NCBI RefSeq assembly: GCF_024362485.1
Contig: NZ_CP101456.1
Span: 3,162,001-3,226,000, forward strand
DNA from: Natronobeatus ordinarius
GTDB lineage: Archaea; Halobacteriota; Halobacteria; Halobacteriales; Natrialbaceae
Reading direction: 5' to 3'
Length of the DNA: 64,000 nucleotides
The position numbers were made by a program, and so were the translations under genes. Positions 8,157 to 16,597 of the stretch are shown here, piece by piece (positions within the stretch are counted from its first letter, which is position 1; every line of letters starts with the position of its first letter). Below the pieces are notes generated by a model. It was not told where the DNA came from, searched no databases, and worked only from the letters and a program-made list of their open reading frames with translations.

Positions 8157-10217
8157 ATGACCACGCAGTCACCGCTCGTCACCGTGCCGACGCTCCCGCT
8201 CGAGGAGCCGGTGTTGATCTTCACGGTCGCGCTGACGATCTTTCTCGTCGGGCCACTGCTCGTCAAGAAGTTCGGACAGCCCGGAATCGTTGGCATCGTC
8301 CTCTTCGGCGTGGCGATCGGCCCCGGCGCGCTCGAGCTCGTCGAGCACACCGACGCCATCGTGTTGCTGGGCGAGGTCGGGTTAATTTACCTCCTCTTTA
8401 CGGTCGGACTGGAAGTCGACCTCCAGCGATTCAAGGACGCACCCGAGAACGCCGCGCTGTTCGGGCTCGCGAGTTTCTTCATCCCGTTCGTCGGCGGCAC
8501 CCTGGTCGTGATGGTCACCCTCGGGTTCGACGTCTGGGCGGCGATGCTGCTCGCCGCGGTGTTCGCCTCCCACACGCTGCTGGCGTATCCGATCGTCAAC
8601 CGCCTGGGGGTCACGAAGAATCGGGCGGTGACGGCCGTCTTCGGCGGCATCCTCTTCACCGACACGCTCGCGTTGATCGTGCTGGCGATCGTCACTGGCG
8701 CGATCGGTGGCGAGTTCGGCGTCTGGCTCTTCGTCGAGGTGTTCCTCGCGCTCGTCGTTCTCTTCGGTGCCACTGCGTTCCTCGTCCCGCCTGTTTCCCG
8801 GTGGTTCTTCCAGAGTCTCAGCGAGGAGAGTTACTTCGAGTTTCTCTTCGTAATGGTCGCCTTCTTCGCGGCCGCGAGCCTGGCTGAGGTTCTCGGTCTC
8901 GCGGGCATCCTCGGAGCCTTCGTCGCTGGACTCGCCCTGAACCGGCTCGTCCCCCAGGGCGGGACGCTGATGAACCGAATCGAGTTCGTCGGCAACGCCT
9001 TCTTCATCCCCTTCTTCTTGCTCCACGTCGGGATGCTCGTCGATCCGGGCGTCATCCTCGACGGGCCCCGAACGCTCCAGGTGACCGCCGTCATCGTCCT
9101 CGTCATGCTCGCCGGGAAGGCAGTCGCCGCCTGGCTCGTCGCCCGCATCCAGGGCTACAGCCGCACGGAGTTCGGCGTCATCTTCGGTCTCTCGACCGGC
9201 CAGGCCGCCGCTGCCCTCGCGATCACGCTCATCGGCTTCGAGGCCGGCGTCTTCGGCGAGCACGTCCTCAACGCCGTCGTCCTCCTGTTGCTGGTGACGG
9301 CCGTCGTGAGCCCGTGGCTGACCGAACGGGCGGCGACCAGCCTCGCCCTCGAGCGCGAAGTCGAACCCGGCGAGGGGGCCAGAGACCCGAACATCCTGGT
9401 CCCGCTCTCACACCACGCCGAGTTACAGGAGCGACTGCTCGACCTCGCGTTCGTCCTCAAAGGTGACCGCGGCGACGAGCCCGTTCACGTCCTCACCGTC
9501 GTCCAGCCCGAACGCGACGAGGAGACCGAAACGCAGGTGGCAGCCGTCCGCCAGGAACTCGAGGAGATCGCCGCGTTCGGCGGTGCCGCCGAGGTACCGG
9601 TCGAGACCGAAGCCCGCGTCAACCACAACGTCGCCTCCGGCATCGTCCAGGGGGCGCTCGAGGTGCAGGCCAACCAGATCCTCATGGGCTGGGACGCCAG
9701 CGGCTCGTTTCGCCACCGCATCTTCGGCAGCATCATCGACCAGGTGCTCAAACGCACCCCGCTGCCGGTGTTGATCTCCCGGCTCGGCCACCCGATCAAC
9801 ACCACCCGACGCCTCTTCGTGGTCGTGCCGTTTGGCGCCGACCACCACGAGGGGTTTTACGAGGCCGTCCACACGGTCAAGCGACTCGCCGCGAGCCTCG
9901 GCGTCCCCGTCACCGTGCTCGTCGTCGAGGGGAGCGCCCACCAGTACGAACGGCTCTTCGGACTCGTCGAGGAAGAGGTTTCGAAGGAGTTCGACGAGGT
10001 CGACAGGTGGAACGCCCTCGTTCCGACGCTCGAGTCGCGAACCGAAGCGGACGACCTCGTCGTCGTCGTCTCACCCCGCCGAGGCGACGTCGGCTGGCAC
10101 GACGACCTCGCGACGCTCCCCGCTCGGCTCGCCGAACTCCCGCCCGAGTCGTTCATCATGATCCACCCACGCCAGGGCGAACCCGAGTACGATCGGCAGT
10201 TCCTGCGGCTCGAGTGA
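8157..10217 (+). CDS. Monovalent cation:proton antiporter (CPA2/KefB type) with universal-stress domains
   Basis: 686 residues. The first 400 or so form about twelve membrane segments of the CPA2 sodium/potassium:proton exchanger fold (VGLIYLLFTVGLEVDL and the glycine-rich helix FGLSTGQAAAALA). The rest is cytoplasmic and looks like two tandem universal stress protein domains, about 415-545 (NILVPLS...ILMGWDASGS) and about 550-680 (RLFVVVPFGADHHEG...). The first has a degenerate form of the ATP-binding glycine motif. Such domains probably sense nucleotide or stress and gate the exchanger. Fusions of this sort are known in haloarchaea; the ion specificity is inferred only from family. Confidence 0.85.
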   Translation: MTTQSPLVTVPTLPLEEPVLIFTVALTIFLVGPLLVKKFGQPGIVGIVLFGVAIGPGALELVEHTDAIVLLGEVGLIYLLFTVGLEVDLQRFKDAPENAALFGLASFFIPFVGGTLVVMVTLGFDVWAAMLLAAVFASHTLLAYPIVNRLGVTKNRAVTAVFGGILFTDTLALIVLAIVTGAIGGEFGVWLFVEVFLALVVLFGATAFLVPPVSRWFFQSLSEESYFEFLFVMVAFFAAASLAEVLGLAGILGAFVAGLALNRLVPQGGTLMNRIEFVGNAFFIPFFLLHVGMLVDPGVILDGPRTLQVTAVIVLVMLAGKAVAAWLVARIQGYSRTEFGVIFGLSTGQAAAALAITLIGFEAGVFGEHVLNAVVLLLLVTAVVSPWLTERAATSLALEREVEPGEGARDPNILVPLSHHAELQERLLDLAFVLKGDRGDEPVHVLTVVQPERDEETETQVAAVRQELEEIAAFGGAAEVPVETEARVNHNVASGIVQGALEVQANQILMGWDASGSFRHRIFGSIIDQVLKRTPLPVLISRLGHPINTTRRLFVVVPFGADHHEGFYEAVHTVKRLAASLGVPVTVLVVEGSAHQYERLFGLVEEEVSKEFDEVDRWNALVPTLESRTEADDLVVVVSPRRGDVGWHDDLATLPARLAELPPESFIMIHPRQGEPEYDRQFLRLE

Positions 10218-10241
10218 CGGCCCGGGTTCTGCGAACGGATC

Positions 10242-11306
10242 CTACTCGAGGTCCGCGCCGACGGCCTCCTCGATCGAGGCGAAGCCGTCACGCCGGAGCA
10301 GGGTGAGGAGTCCCCGGTTGAGCTCCCGGGCCGTCGACGGACCGTTGTAGACGAAGCCGGTGTAAAGCTGGACGAGCGAGGCTCCCGCGCGGATCTTCTC
10401 GTAGGCACTTTCGGCGGAGTCGACCCCGCCGACGCCGATAATCGGCAGGTCGGTGTAGGAAGCGAGCGCCCGGACGACCTCAGTCGAGCGATCCTCGAGC
10501 GGTTTGCCGCTCAGGCCGCCCCACTCCTTCCGGTTTGGCGAGCGAAGCCCTTCACGGGTCGTCGTCGTGTTGGTCGCGACGATGCCATCGAGGTCGAACG
10601 CTTCGACGATGTCGACGAGGTCCTGCAGCGACTGGGTGGGCGAGTCCGGACCGACCTTCACGAGCATCGGGACGCCCGCGTCGTTCTCGGCCTCGAGCGT
10701 CTCGAAGATCGCGGCGAGGTGCTCGGGCGAGTCCTCCTCGAACTCGTCGGGCGTGTTCGGACAGGAGACGTTGACGACGACGTAGTCGGCGAACGGCGAA
10801 AGTCGGTCGAACACCCGACGGTAGTCTTCGAGCGCCTCCTGCTCGTTCGAGGTGTTCATCTTGCCGACGTTGACGCCGATCGGAACGTCTGGCGTGCCTT
10901 CTGCCTCGAGTCGGGCTTTGACGCGTTCCATCCCCTGGCCATTGAAGCCCATCCGGTTGACCATCGCCTCGTCTTCCCGGAGCCGGAAGAGCCGCGGCTT
11001 TTCGTTACCAGCCTGAGGATAGGGAGTGACGGTACCGACCTCGACGAAGCCGAAGCCGAGCGCGGCGAGCCCGTGGGTCACCTCGGCGTTCTTGTCGAAG
11101 CCCGCGGCGACTCCGACCGGGTTCGGAAAGCGGGTGCCGAAGCGGTCGACCGCCAGTGCGGGATGGTCGTACCGGTAGGCGTACCGGAGTGCAGCCCGCG
11201 TCGGCCGTGTCGACCCCGCCGTCCGAAGCGCCCGCTTGCCCACGTTGTGGGCCGTTTCCGCGGGTAGCTTGAAGGCGAGGGGCCGAATCCTCGAGTAGAG
11301 CGTCAT
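10242..11306 (-). CDS. pyrD: Dihydroorotate dehydrogenase (quinone), class 2
   Basis: 354 residues. It oxidises dihydroorotate to orotate in pyrimidine synthesis using FMN and passes electrons to the membrane quinone. Class 2 hallmarks are the N-terminal helical extension (about 1-45), the FMN-binding GVAAGFDKNAE, the catalytic serine in VNVSCPNTP (classes 1A/1B have Cys), and GVGGVDSAESAYEKIRAGASLVQLYTG at the phosphate site. Length is normal. A TTTTAGG box about 30 bases upstream supports the ATG at 11306. It stands alone, without other pyrimidine genes. Confidence 0.95.
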   Translation of the reverse strand: MTLYSRIRPLAFKLPAETAHNVGKRALRTAGSTRPTRAALRYAYRYDHPALAVDRFGTRFPNPVGVAAGFDKNAEVTHGLAALGFGFVEVGTVTPYPQAGNEKPRLFRLREDEAMVNRMGFNGQGMERVKARLEAEGTPDVPIGVNVGKMNTSNEQEALEDYRRVFDRLSPFADYVVVNVSCPNTPDEFEEDSPEHLAAIFETLEAENDAGVPMLVKVGPDSPTQSLQDLVDIVEAFDLDGIVATNTTTTREGLRSPNRKEWGGLSGKPLEDRSTEVVRALASYTDLPIIGVGGVDSAESAYEKIRAGASLVQLYTGFVYNGPSTARELNRGLLTLLRRDGFASIEEAVGADLE

Positions 11307-11373
11307 TGCCCGGCAGTCGGTGGCGGCGATACCTAAAAGGCTCGGGAGTGGGTCGTCGGACGAGGAGGGCGGA

Positions 11374-11739
11374 TCAGTCGTCGGTCACGCGACCTGCGTC
11401 GGGTCCGAACTCCCGCTCGAGCAGTGCCGGGACGTCCTCGGGACGGACGCCGTTGTACCACCGATTCCGGGGCTGGATCGACATGGCCGCCCCGTCCTCG
11501 CTACAGAGGCCGAGACACGACGTGGTGCTCACGGAGACCGCCGTCCAGAACGCATCGCGCTCGCGCAGCCACGCTTTCACCGCGTCGACGGTTTCTTCAC
11601 CGCCGGCAGCGCCACAGCAGGCGTGCGCCGAATCGCGGTCGGTCGTACAGACGAACACGTGTGCGTCGAGGCGTTCGCGGTGGTGCTCGGTCCGGTCGGT
11701 AGCGGTGCCGGAGGCGTCGGTGTGGGCGTGGCCCGTCAT
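11374..11739 (-). CDS. Thioredoxin-like [2Fe-2S] ferredoxin domain protein
   Basis: 121 residues. After a His/Thr-rich N terminus (about 1-24) the rest matches thioredoxin-fold 2Fe-2S ferredoxins: VFVCTTDRDS, a CC pair, and a later SCLGLCSEDG. The first cysteine, one of the CC pair and the CxxxC supply the four cluster ligands. These proteins are soluble electron carriers; the partner is unknown. The C-terminal WYNGVRPEDVPALLEREF is typical of the short standalone members. It is transcribed away from the Mrp operon. Confidence 0.85.
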   Translation of the reverse strand: MTGHAHTDASGTATDRTEHHRERLDAHVFVCTTDRDSAHACCGAAGGEETVDAVKAWLRERDAFWTAVSVSTTSCLGLCSEDGAAMSIQPRNRWYNGVRPEDVPALLEREFGPDAGRVTDD

Positions 11740-12062
11740 AAATCCTCATTGAGGTACTGAAAGCTGGGTTGTAAACGTTCGGATGTCGGCCGATGCTCGC
11801 CGTGGCAAGTCGATGGCCCGCTGACGGATACCACTTGAGCCAGAACAGGACGTTTGTCAACAATCTACGGCGATCGATTCGACGGTCGTTCGAAAACTGG
11901 ACGTTGACGACGACCAGAGGTGGCGAAAGTTCACGAAATTTTCGTTCGAACCGGCGTCCAGACCGGTGGATAACGAAATAGTTTTCCTGTGGGTACCGCT
12001 TGACTCGACTAACAGAGCCAGAGTTATGTCCATCAAACACCGGTCACCAGGAGGTGACACCC
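11740..12062. promoter_or_regulatory. Divergent promoter region of ferredoxin gene and Mrp operon
   Basis: AT-rich 323-base spacer. A perfect 13-bp palindrome ACGAAATTTTCGT sits at 11933-11945, and an A/T block (GAAATAGTTTTC) near 11975 could be the Mrp promoter. AGGAGGTGA at about 12049-12057 is a strong Shine-Dalgarno placed correctly for the GTG start at 12063, so this operon's message has a real leader. The palindrome is a candidate operator; no regulator is identified. Confidence 0.5.
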
Positions 12063-13088
12063 GTGGCGGATAAGCGACTGCTCGTGCCGCTGTCGGAGTC
12101 GGTGACGGTTCGCCAGACCGTCGGCTACGCGGTCCGGACGGCGATGTCGGAGTCGGCCGAACTCCACTTCGTCGTCGCCGTGCCGTACGACGGAGACGTC
12201 CCGGGAGGACAACGGGACGTCGAAGGCGGCCGTCGACTGCTCGAACGAGCCCTCGCGTGGGCGAACGAGGACGCAGACGGCTCCTGTCCTCCGATCGAGA
12301 CCGCGATGCTCGGGAGAGACGAGTTATTGTTCGGCCCCCGTGACTACGCCCAGGCGTTCGCCGCCTACGCCGAGGACTACGACGTCGACCGCGTGATCCT
12401 CGACCCGGAGTTCCAGCCCGGCGTAACGGCCCCGATGCTTCAGCCACTCGAGCGCGAACTCGAGGCCGTCTCCCTCGAGTACGAGGAGGCGCGGGTCGAA
12501 CGGCCGGCGAGACATGAACGGCTGGTCGGGACCGGAAGCGTCGATCGGTACGTCGCGACGTTCGGTATCTCGTTGGTCTTCTATCTGATCCTCGGCGATC
12601 CGACCTACTGGTTCGATCTCGTCACCGGTGTGATCGTCGCGACGATCGTGTCGCTGACGCTCGCACAGGTGACGTTTACGGTTCCACCACAGAAGCTCCA
12701 GTCGCCGCTTCGGGTCATCAGGTTCTCGCTGTACGTCCCCTACCTCGTCTTCGAGATCGTGAAGGCCAATCTCGCGATTTCGCTCGTCATCCTCCATCCA
12801 CGGATGCCGATCGACCCGAAGATGACGCGGGTGAACGCCCGGGTTCGGAGCGGGCTGCCGCTGCTCGCGCTCGCGAACAGCATCACGCTGACGCCCGGGA
12901 CGCTGACGGTTCGGGCCAACGACCAGCGGCTGGTCGTCCACACGCTCATTGCGTCCGCTCGAGAGGATCTCTTCGAGGGGAGCTTAGAGCGGGCGATCCG
13001 ATTCGTCTTCTACGGCCGCGAGGCCGCGGCGACGGCGACGCCGCGCGAGCGCGGTGACACCGAGATCATCGGGGGTGAGGAGTCGTGA
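12063..13088 (+). CDS. mnhE: Mrp-type Na+/H+ antiporter subunit E with N-terminal stress domain
   Basis: 341 residues from the GTG at 12063, chosen because AGGAGGTGA lies a few bases upstream. Residues 1 to about 125 resemble a universal stress protein domain (KRLLVPLSESVTVRQTVGYA), and the C-terminal part is the MnhE membrane subunit: two or three helices (ISLVFYLILGDPTYWF, GVIVATIVSLTLAQV) then the conserved LANSITLTPGTLTV. It is the first gene of a nine-gene operon for a multi-subunit sodium/proton exchanger. The N-terminal extension is absent from bacterial MnhE, which is about 160 residues. The stop overlaps the next start by four bases. Confidence 0.88.
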   Translation: MADKRLLVPLSESVTVRQTVGYAVRTAMSESAELHFVVAVPYDGDVPGGQRDVEGGRRLLERALAWANEDADGSCPPIETAMLGRDELLFGPRDYAQAFAAYAEDYDVDRVILDPEFQPGVTAPMLQPLERELEAVSLEYEEARVERPARHERLVGTGSVDRYVATFGISLVFYLILGDPTYWFDLVTGVIVATIVSLTLAQVTFTVPPQKLQSPLRVIRFSLYVPYLVFEIVKANLAISLVILHPRMPIDPKMTRVNARVRSGLPLLALANSITLTPGTLTVRANDQRLVVHTLIASAREDLFEGSLERAIRFVFYGREAAATATPRERGDTEIIGGEES

Positions 13089-13366
13089 CCGCCGACCTGA
13101 TCAACGAGATCTTCATCGGAGCGGCGGCGCTGTTCGTCGTCCTCGCAATCTTGATGTTCTACCGCGCGGTGAAGGGTCCGACCACGCAGGATCGACTACT
13201 GGCGGTGAACGTCCTCGGGACGAACACCGTCGTCATCCTGGCGCTGCTGGCGGCGGGGCTCGATCAGCCCTGGTTCCTTGACATCGCGTTGATCTACGCC
13301 CTGCTCAACTTCCTGGTGGCCGTGGCCGTCTCGAAGTTCACGGTCGAGCGAGGTGGGGTGCTGTGA
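13085..13366 (+). CDS. mnhF: Mrp-type antiporter subunit F
   Basis: 93 residues, GTG start overlapping the mnhE stop (GTGA). Three membrane helices with the MnhF signature KGPTTQDRLLAVNVLGTNTVVIL in the first loop and second helix. A small integral subunit of the Mrp exchanger; length and order (E-F-G) match other Mrp operons. Confidence 0.92.
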   Translation: MTADLINEIFIGAAALFVVLAILMFYRAVKGPTTQDRLLAVNVLGTNTVVILALLAAGLDQPWFLDIALIYALLNFLVAVAVSKFTVERGGVL

Positions 13367-13695
13367 TCGAGCAGGTTCGGTTCTGGGCGATCGTCGTGCT
13401 CGTCGCCTTCGGACTGTTCTTTACGTTCGTCTCGGCGGTGGGCGTCATCCGCCTGCCGGACGTCTATGCCCGGGCGCACACGGCCTCCCAGACGGACACG
13501 CTCGGGGCGGGACTCGCCCTCGGCGCCGTCGCGCTGGCGCTCGGCTGGCAGCACGCGACGATCTACACTGTGTTATTGTTGTTCTTCGTGTTCATCACGA
13601 ACCCGACGGCGGCCCACGCCATCGCGCGTTCGGCCGCCGAGTCGGGCATCGAACCGTTGACGAGCGACGACTTAGAGGAGGGTGAGCGACGATGA
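13363..13695 (+). CDS. mnhG: Mrp-type antiporter subunit G
   Basis: 110 residues, GTG start overlapping the mnhF stop. Three membrane segments; the family motif is visible as VGVIRLPDVYARAHTASQTDTLG. This small membrane subunit always accompanies MnhE and MnhF. The C terminus is acidic and soluble (SGIEPLTSDDLEEGERR). Confidence 0.92.
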   Translation: MIEQVRFWAIVVLVAFGLFFTFVSAVGVIRLPDVYARAHTASQTDTLGAGLALGAVALALGWQHATIYTVLLLFFVFITNPTAAHAIARSAAESGIEPLTSDDLEEGERR

Positions 13696-14231
13696 GTGCA
13701 GTCGCCTACACGCTCGTGACCTTCATCTTACTGACGGCGGTGGCGACGGCACTGTTCCGCGACGTGCTGTCGGCGATCGTCGTCTTCGGCGCCTACAGCC
13801 TGGGGATGGCGATTCTGTACACCTACTTGCTCGCCCCCGACGTCGCGATGACCGAGGCGGCGATCAGCGCGGGCGTGACGACGATCCTGTTGCTGTTGAC
13901 GCTCGCCCGGACGTCCCGGCCGTCGACCGACCGGATCTTCGAGCGGATCAACGTCCCCGCCGTGCTCGTCGTCGGCGCGTTCTTCGTCGTACTGCTGACC
14001 CAGGTGCTGCCGGCGATGGAGGCCGTCGGCGACCCCGAGGCGATCGCGTGGGCGAACCCCGAGGTCACCCAGTACTACATCGAGAACACCTACGCGGACA
14101 CCGGCGTCCAGAACGCCGTCAGCGCCGTGCTGGCGGCCTACCGTGGCTTCGACACCTTCGGCGAGGCGGTCGTCGTCTTCGCGGCCGGGATCGCCGTCTT
14201 GCTCGTGCTCAAACGGGAGGTGTTCGCCTGA
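13692..14231 (+). CDS. Mrp/Mbh antiporter membrane subunit (MbhD+MbhE-like, DUF4040)
   Basis: 179 residues, ATG overlapping the mnhG stop. The first 80 residues are the DUF4040/MbhD-like part (DVLSAIVVFGAYSLGMAILYTYLLAPDVAMTEAAISAGV) and the rest resembles MbhE, with about five membrane helices in total. In bacterial Mrp these segments are the C-terminal end of the large MnhA protein; here, as in membrane hydrogenase-related antiporters, they are encoded separately. It overlaps the next gene by one base (TGATG). Confidence 0.85.
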   Translation: MSAVAYTLVTFILLTAVATALFRDVLSAIVVFGAYSLGMAILYTYLLAPDVAMTEAAISAGVTTILLLLTLARTSRPSTDRIFERINVPAVLVVGAFFVVLLTQVLPAMEAVGDPEAIAWANPEVTQYYIENTYADTGVQNAVSAVLAAYRGFDTFGEAVVVFAAGIAVLLVLKREVFA

Positions 14232-14716
14232 TGGCAGACGGACGGGGAGACACCTACTCCGAGAGTCAGGTGATCCTGACCGCCGTACAGATCATCGCCC
14301 CCTTTACGCTCACCTACGGGCTGTTCATGGCCTTCCACGGCGCGGACACCCCTGGCGGGAGCTTCCAGGGCGGCGCGATCATCGGCGTCACGGTCCTGAT
14401 GCTCGCCTTTGCCTTCGGCATCGAGCCCACCCGCCAGTGGCTCAGCAACACGGTCCTCGTGACGCTCGTCACCGGCGGCGTCGCCATCTTCGTCGGCGTC
14501 GGCTTCGCCGCGATGGCGCTCGGCGGGAACTTCCTCGAGTACGACGTGTTCTACGAACTCTTCGGTCTCAGACAGAAGTGGGGTATGGAAGCGATCGAAG
14601 TCGGCGGCATCGCGCTGATCGTCTCGGGCGTGGTCATCACGCTCTTTTTCGCGACGGCGGCGGGCTTCACGCCGACGCGAACCGACGGCTCCGGACGCGG
14701 AGGTGACGACGAATGA
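14231..14716 (+). CDS. mnhB: Mrp-type antiporter subunit B
   Basis: 161 residues with four membrane segments and the MnhB signature APFTLTYGLFMAFHGADTPGGSFQGGAI, in which the His and the GG are near-invariant. The ATG at 14231 is preferred because it overlaps the upstream stop; a longer frame exists but would run far into the previous gene. The C terminus is short and charged. Confidence 0.9.
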   Translation: MADGRGDTYSESQVILTAVQIIAPFTLTYGLFMAFHGADTPGGSFQGGAIIGVTVLMLAFAFGIEPTRQWLSNTVLVTLVTGGVAIFVGVGFAAMALGGNFLEYDVFYELFGLRQKWGMEAIEVGGIALIVSGVVITLFFATAAGFTPTRTDGSGRGGDDE

Positions 14717-15084
14717 TCGAGATCCTCGCCAGTCGCTACGCGTACGCGCTGATGTTCGCCCTGCTCGCAATCGGACTGTACATGATGATCGCCAACGAGA
14801 ACCTCGTGAAGAAGCTGATCGGCGTCAACTTATTCCAGACGGCGATCTTCCTCTTCTTCGTCGCCGTGGCGTACGTCGAAGGGGGCTCCGCCCCGATCGT
14901 CGAGGCGGACCCCGACGCGGGTGCACAGCTGGTCGCCAGCCCGCTCCCGCACGTCATCGTGCTGACCGCCATCGTCGTCGGGGTCGCGCTGACGGCTGTC
15001 GGCCTCGCGCTCGTCGTCCGCATCTACAGCGAGTACGGCACGCTTCGCGAGGACACTCTCAGGGAGGTGCGTTCCGATGAGTAA
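14713..15084 (+). CDS. mnhC: Mrp-type antiporter subunit C (NuoK-like)
   Basis: 123 residues with three membrane helices. It is the homologue of NuoK of complex I (NENLVKKLIGVNLFQTAIFLFFVAV), with the acidic residue typical of the second helix replaced by the MnhC pattern. A hydrophilic insert with Asp-rich sequence (EADPDAGAQ) lies between helices 2 and 3. ATG overlaps the mnhB stop; the gene ends eight bases inside mnhD. Confidence 0.9.
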   Translation: MIEILASRYAYALMFALLAIGLYMMIANENLVKKLIGVNLFQTAIFLFFVAVAYVEGGSAPIVEADPDAGAQLVASPLPHVIVLTAIVVGVALTAVGLALVVRIYSEYGTLREDTLREVRSDE

Positions 15085-16597
15085 CGTCGAACTCCTCCCT
15101 GCCCTGTTGGTCGTCGTTCCGATCCTCGCGGCAGCGGTGCCGATCGCTCTCGGGCTCAAAGTCGACCGCAACGGCTGGTCGGTGGCCGCGATCACCTGCA
15201 CGGCACTGTTCGCGGGCGCGGCCTACCTCGCCGCGGTCGTCTACGGCTACCTCGGCGACGGCGGCCGCGTCGTCCACTCGCTCGGCGGCTACGACCGCCA
15301 GTACGGGATCGAACTCGTCGCCGACGAGCTGTCGGCGATGATCGTCCTGCTCGTCGCCGCCACGTCGGCGGGCGTCCTCGCGTTCACGCGCGTGGGCGGC
15401 CCGCGCGGGAACACGTTCTACAGCGGCTGGCTGTTGCTGACCGGCGGCTTACTCGGCCTCTCGATGACCGGCGACGTGTTCAACATGTTCGTCTTCCTCG
15501 AGATCGTCGGGCTTGGCACGTACGCCCTGATCTCGAGCGGTGACGGCCCCGAGTCCGCGGTCGCGGCGCTGAAGTATCTCATCCTCGGGACCGTCGGCGC
15601 GTCGATCTACCTGATCGGCGTGGGCTTCCTGTTCATGGCGACGGGGACGCTCAACATGATCGAGCTCTCGACGGCCATCCCCGAGACGGCGGGCTACGAC
15701 CACACGCTCGTGCGCGCCGCGTTCGCGTTCATCTTCGTCGGCTTCGCAATCAAGGTGGCCCAGTGGCCGCTGCACACGTGGCAGCCCGACGCCTACCAGC
15801 ACGCCCCTGACGGTGTGACGCCGCTGATCGCGGCGCTCGTCTCGACGGTGTCGGCGTACGCCCTCGCGCGGCTCATGTACACCGTCTTCACGCCCGAGTT
15901 CCTCCAGGTTACGCCGTACGCGGCCGAGGTGGTCGTCACCGTCGGCGCGGTGAGCGTGCTCGCCGGGAGCACGCTGGCGGTCATCCAGCAGGACGTCAAA
16001 CGGATGTTCGCCTACTCCTCTGTCGCCCAGTTCGGGCTGATCGTCGCCGCCTACGGGCTGGTCAACGAGACCGCGTTGATCGGTGCGATCGTCCACCTCG
16101 TCGGCCACGGCCTGATGAAGGCGGGGCTGTTCGTCGCCGCCGGGATCGTCGCCCTCGGCTACGGCGCCCGGACGGTCGACGAGTACGCCGGCCTCGCCCA
16201 GCACCGGCCAGTCGTCGCCGCGTCGACGGCCCTCTTGCTCATCGCACTGATCGGCATTCCGCCGTCGGTCGGCTTCGTCGGCAAGTGGTACATCGCCGTC
16301 GGCGCCGTCGAGGCCCAGGTCTGGCCCGTCGCCGCGGTGATCTTCCTCTCGACGATGCTGACGCTCGCGTACTCCGCGCGGCTGCTCGAGAAGATGTACT
16401 TCACGCCAGCGGCGCCCGCCGAGGCGCCGCATGCGGCCGGCGTCGCGACGGACGGGAACGGACTGTCTCGCGTCACGATCGGGATGCTCGTCCTGGTCGT
16501 CGCCGCCGCACTGATCGCCGTCGCCCTCGGCTTCGCGGGCGACCTGTTCTTCGAGTTGCTCGAGCCGTTCGTCGAGGAGGTGTTCACCGATGTCTGA
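15077..16597 (+). CDS. mnhD: Mrp-type antiporter subunit D (complex I NuoN/M-like), first copy
   Basis: 506 residues, about fourteen membrane helices, the proton-translocating antiporter fold shared with NuoL/M/N. Diagnostic parts are the helix with GDVFNMFVFLEIVGLGTYALIS (conserved Glu), the broken helix region KVAQWPLHTWQPDAYQHAPDGVTPLIAALVSTVSAYA, and VKRMFAYSSVAQFGLI. It is the first of three consecutive large subunits of this kind; this one looks most like canonical MnhD. Overlaps of eight bases on both sides indicate coupled translation. Confidence 0.9.
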   Translation: MSNVELLPALLVVVPILAAAVPIALGLKVDRNGWSVAAITCTALFAGAAYLAAVVYGYLGDGGRVVHSLGGYDRQYGIELVADELSAMIVLLVAATSAGVLAFTRVGGPRGNTFYSGWLLLTGGLLGLSMTGDVFNMFVFLEIVGLGTYALISSGDGPESAVAALKYLILGTVGASIYLIGVGFLFMATGTLNMIELSTAIPETAGYDHTLVRAAFAFIFVGFAIKVAQWPLHTWQPDAYQHAPDGVTPLIAALVSTVSAYALARLMYTVFTPEFLQVTPYAAEVVVTVGAVSVLAGSTLAVIQQDVKRMFAYSSVAQFGLIVAAYGLVNETALIGAIVHLVGHGLMKAGLFVAAGIVALGYGARTVDEYAGLAQHRPVVAASTALLLIALIGIPPSVGFVGKWYIAVGAVEAQVWPVAAVIFLSTMLTLAYSARLLEKMYFTPAAPAEAPHAAGVATDGNGLSRVTIGMLVLVVAAALIAVALGFAGDLFFELLEPFVEEVFTDV

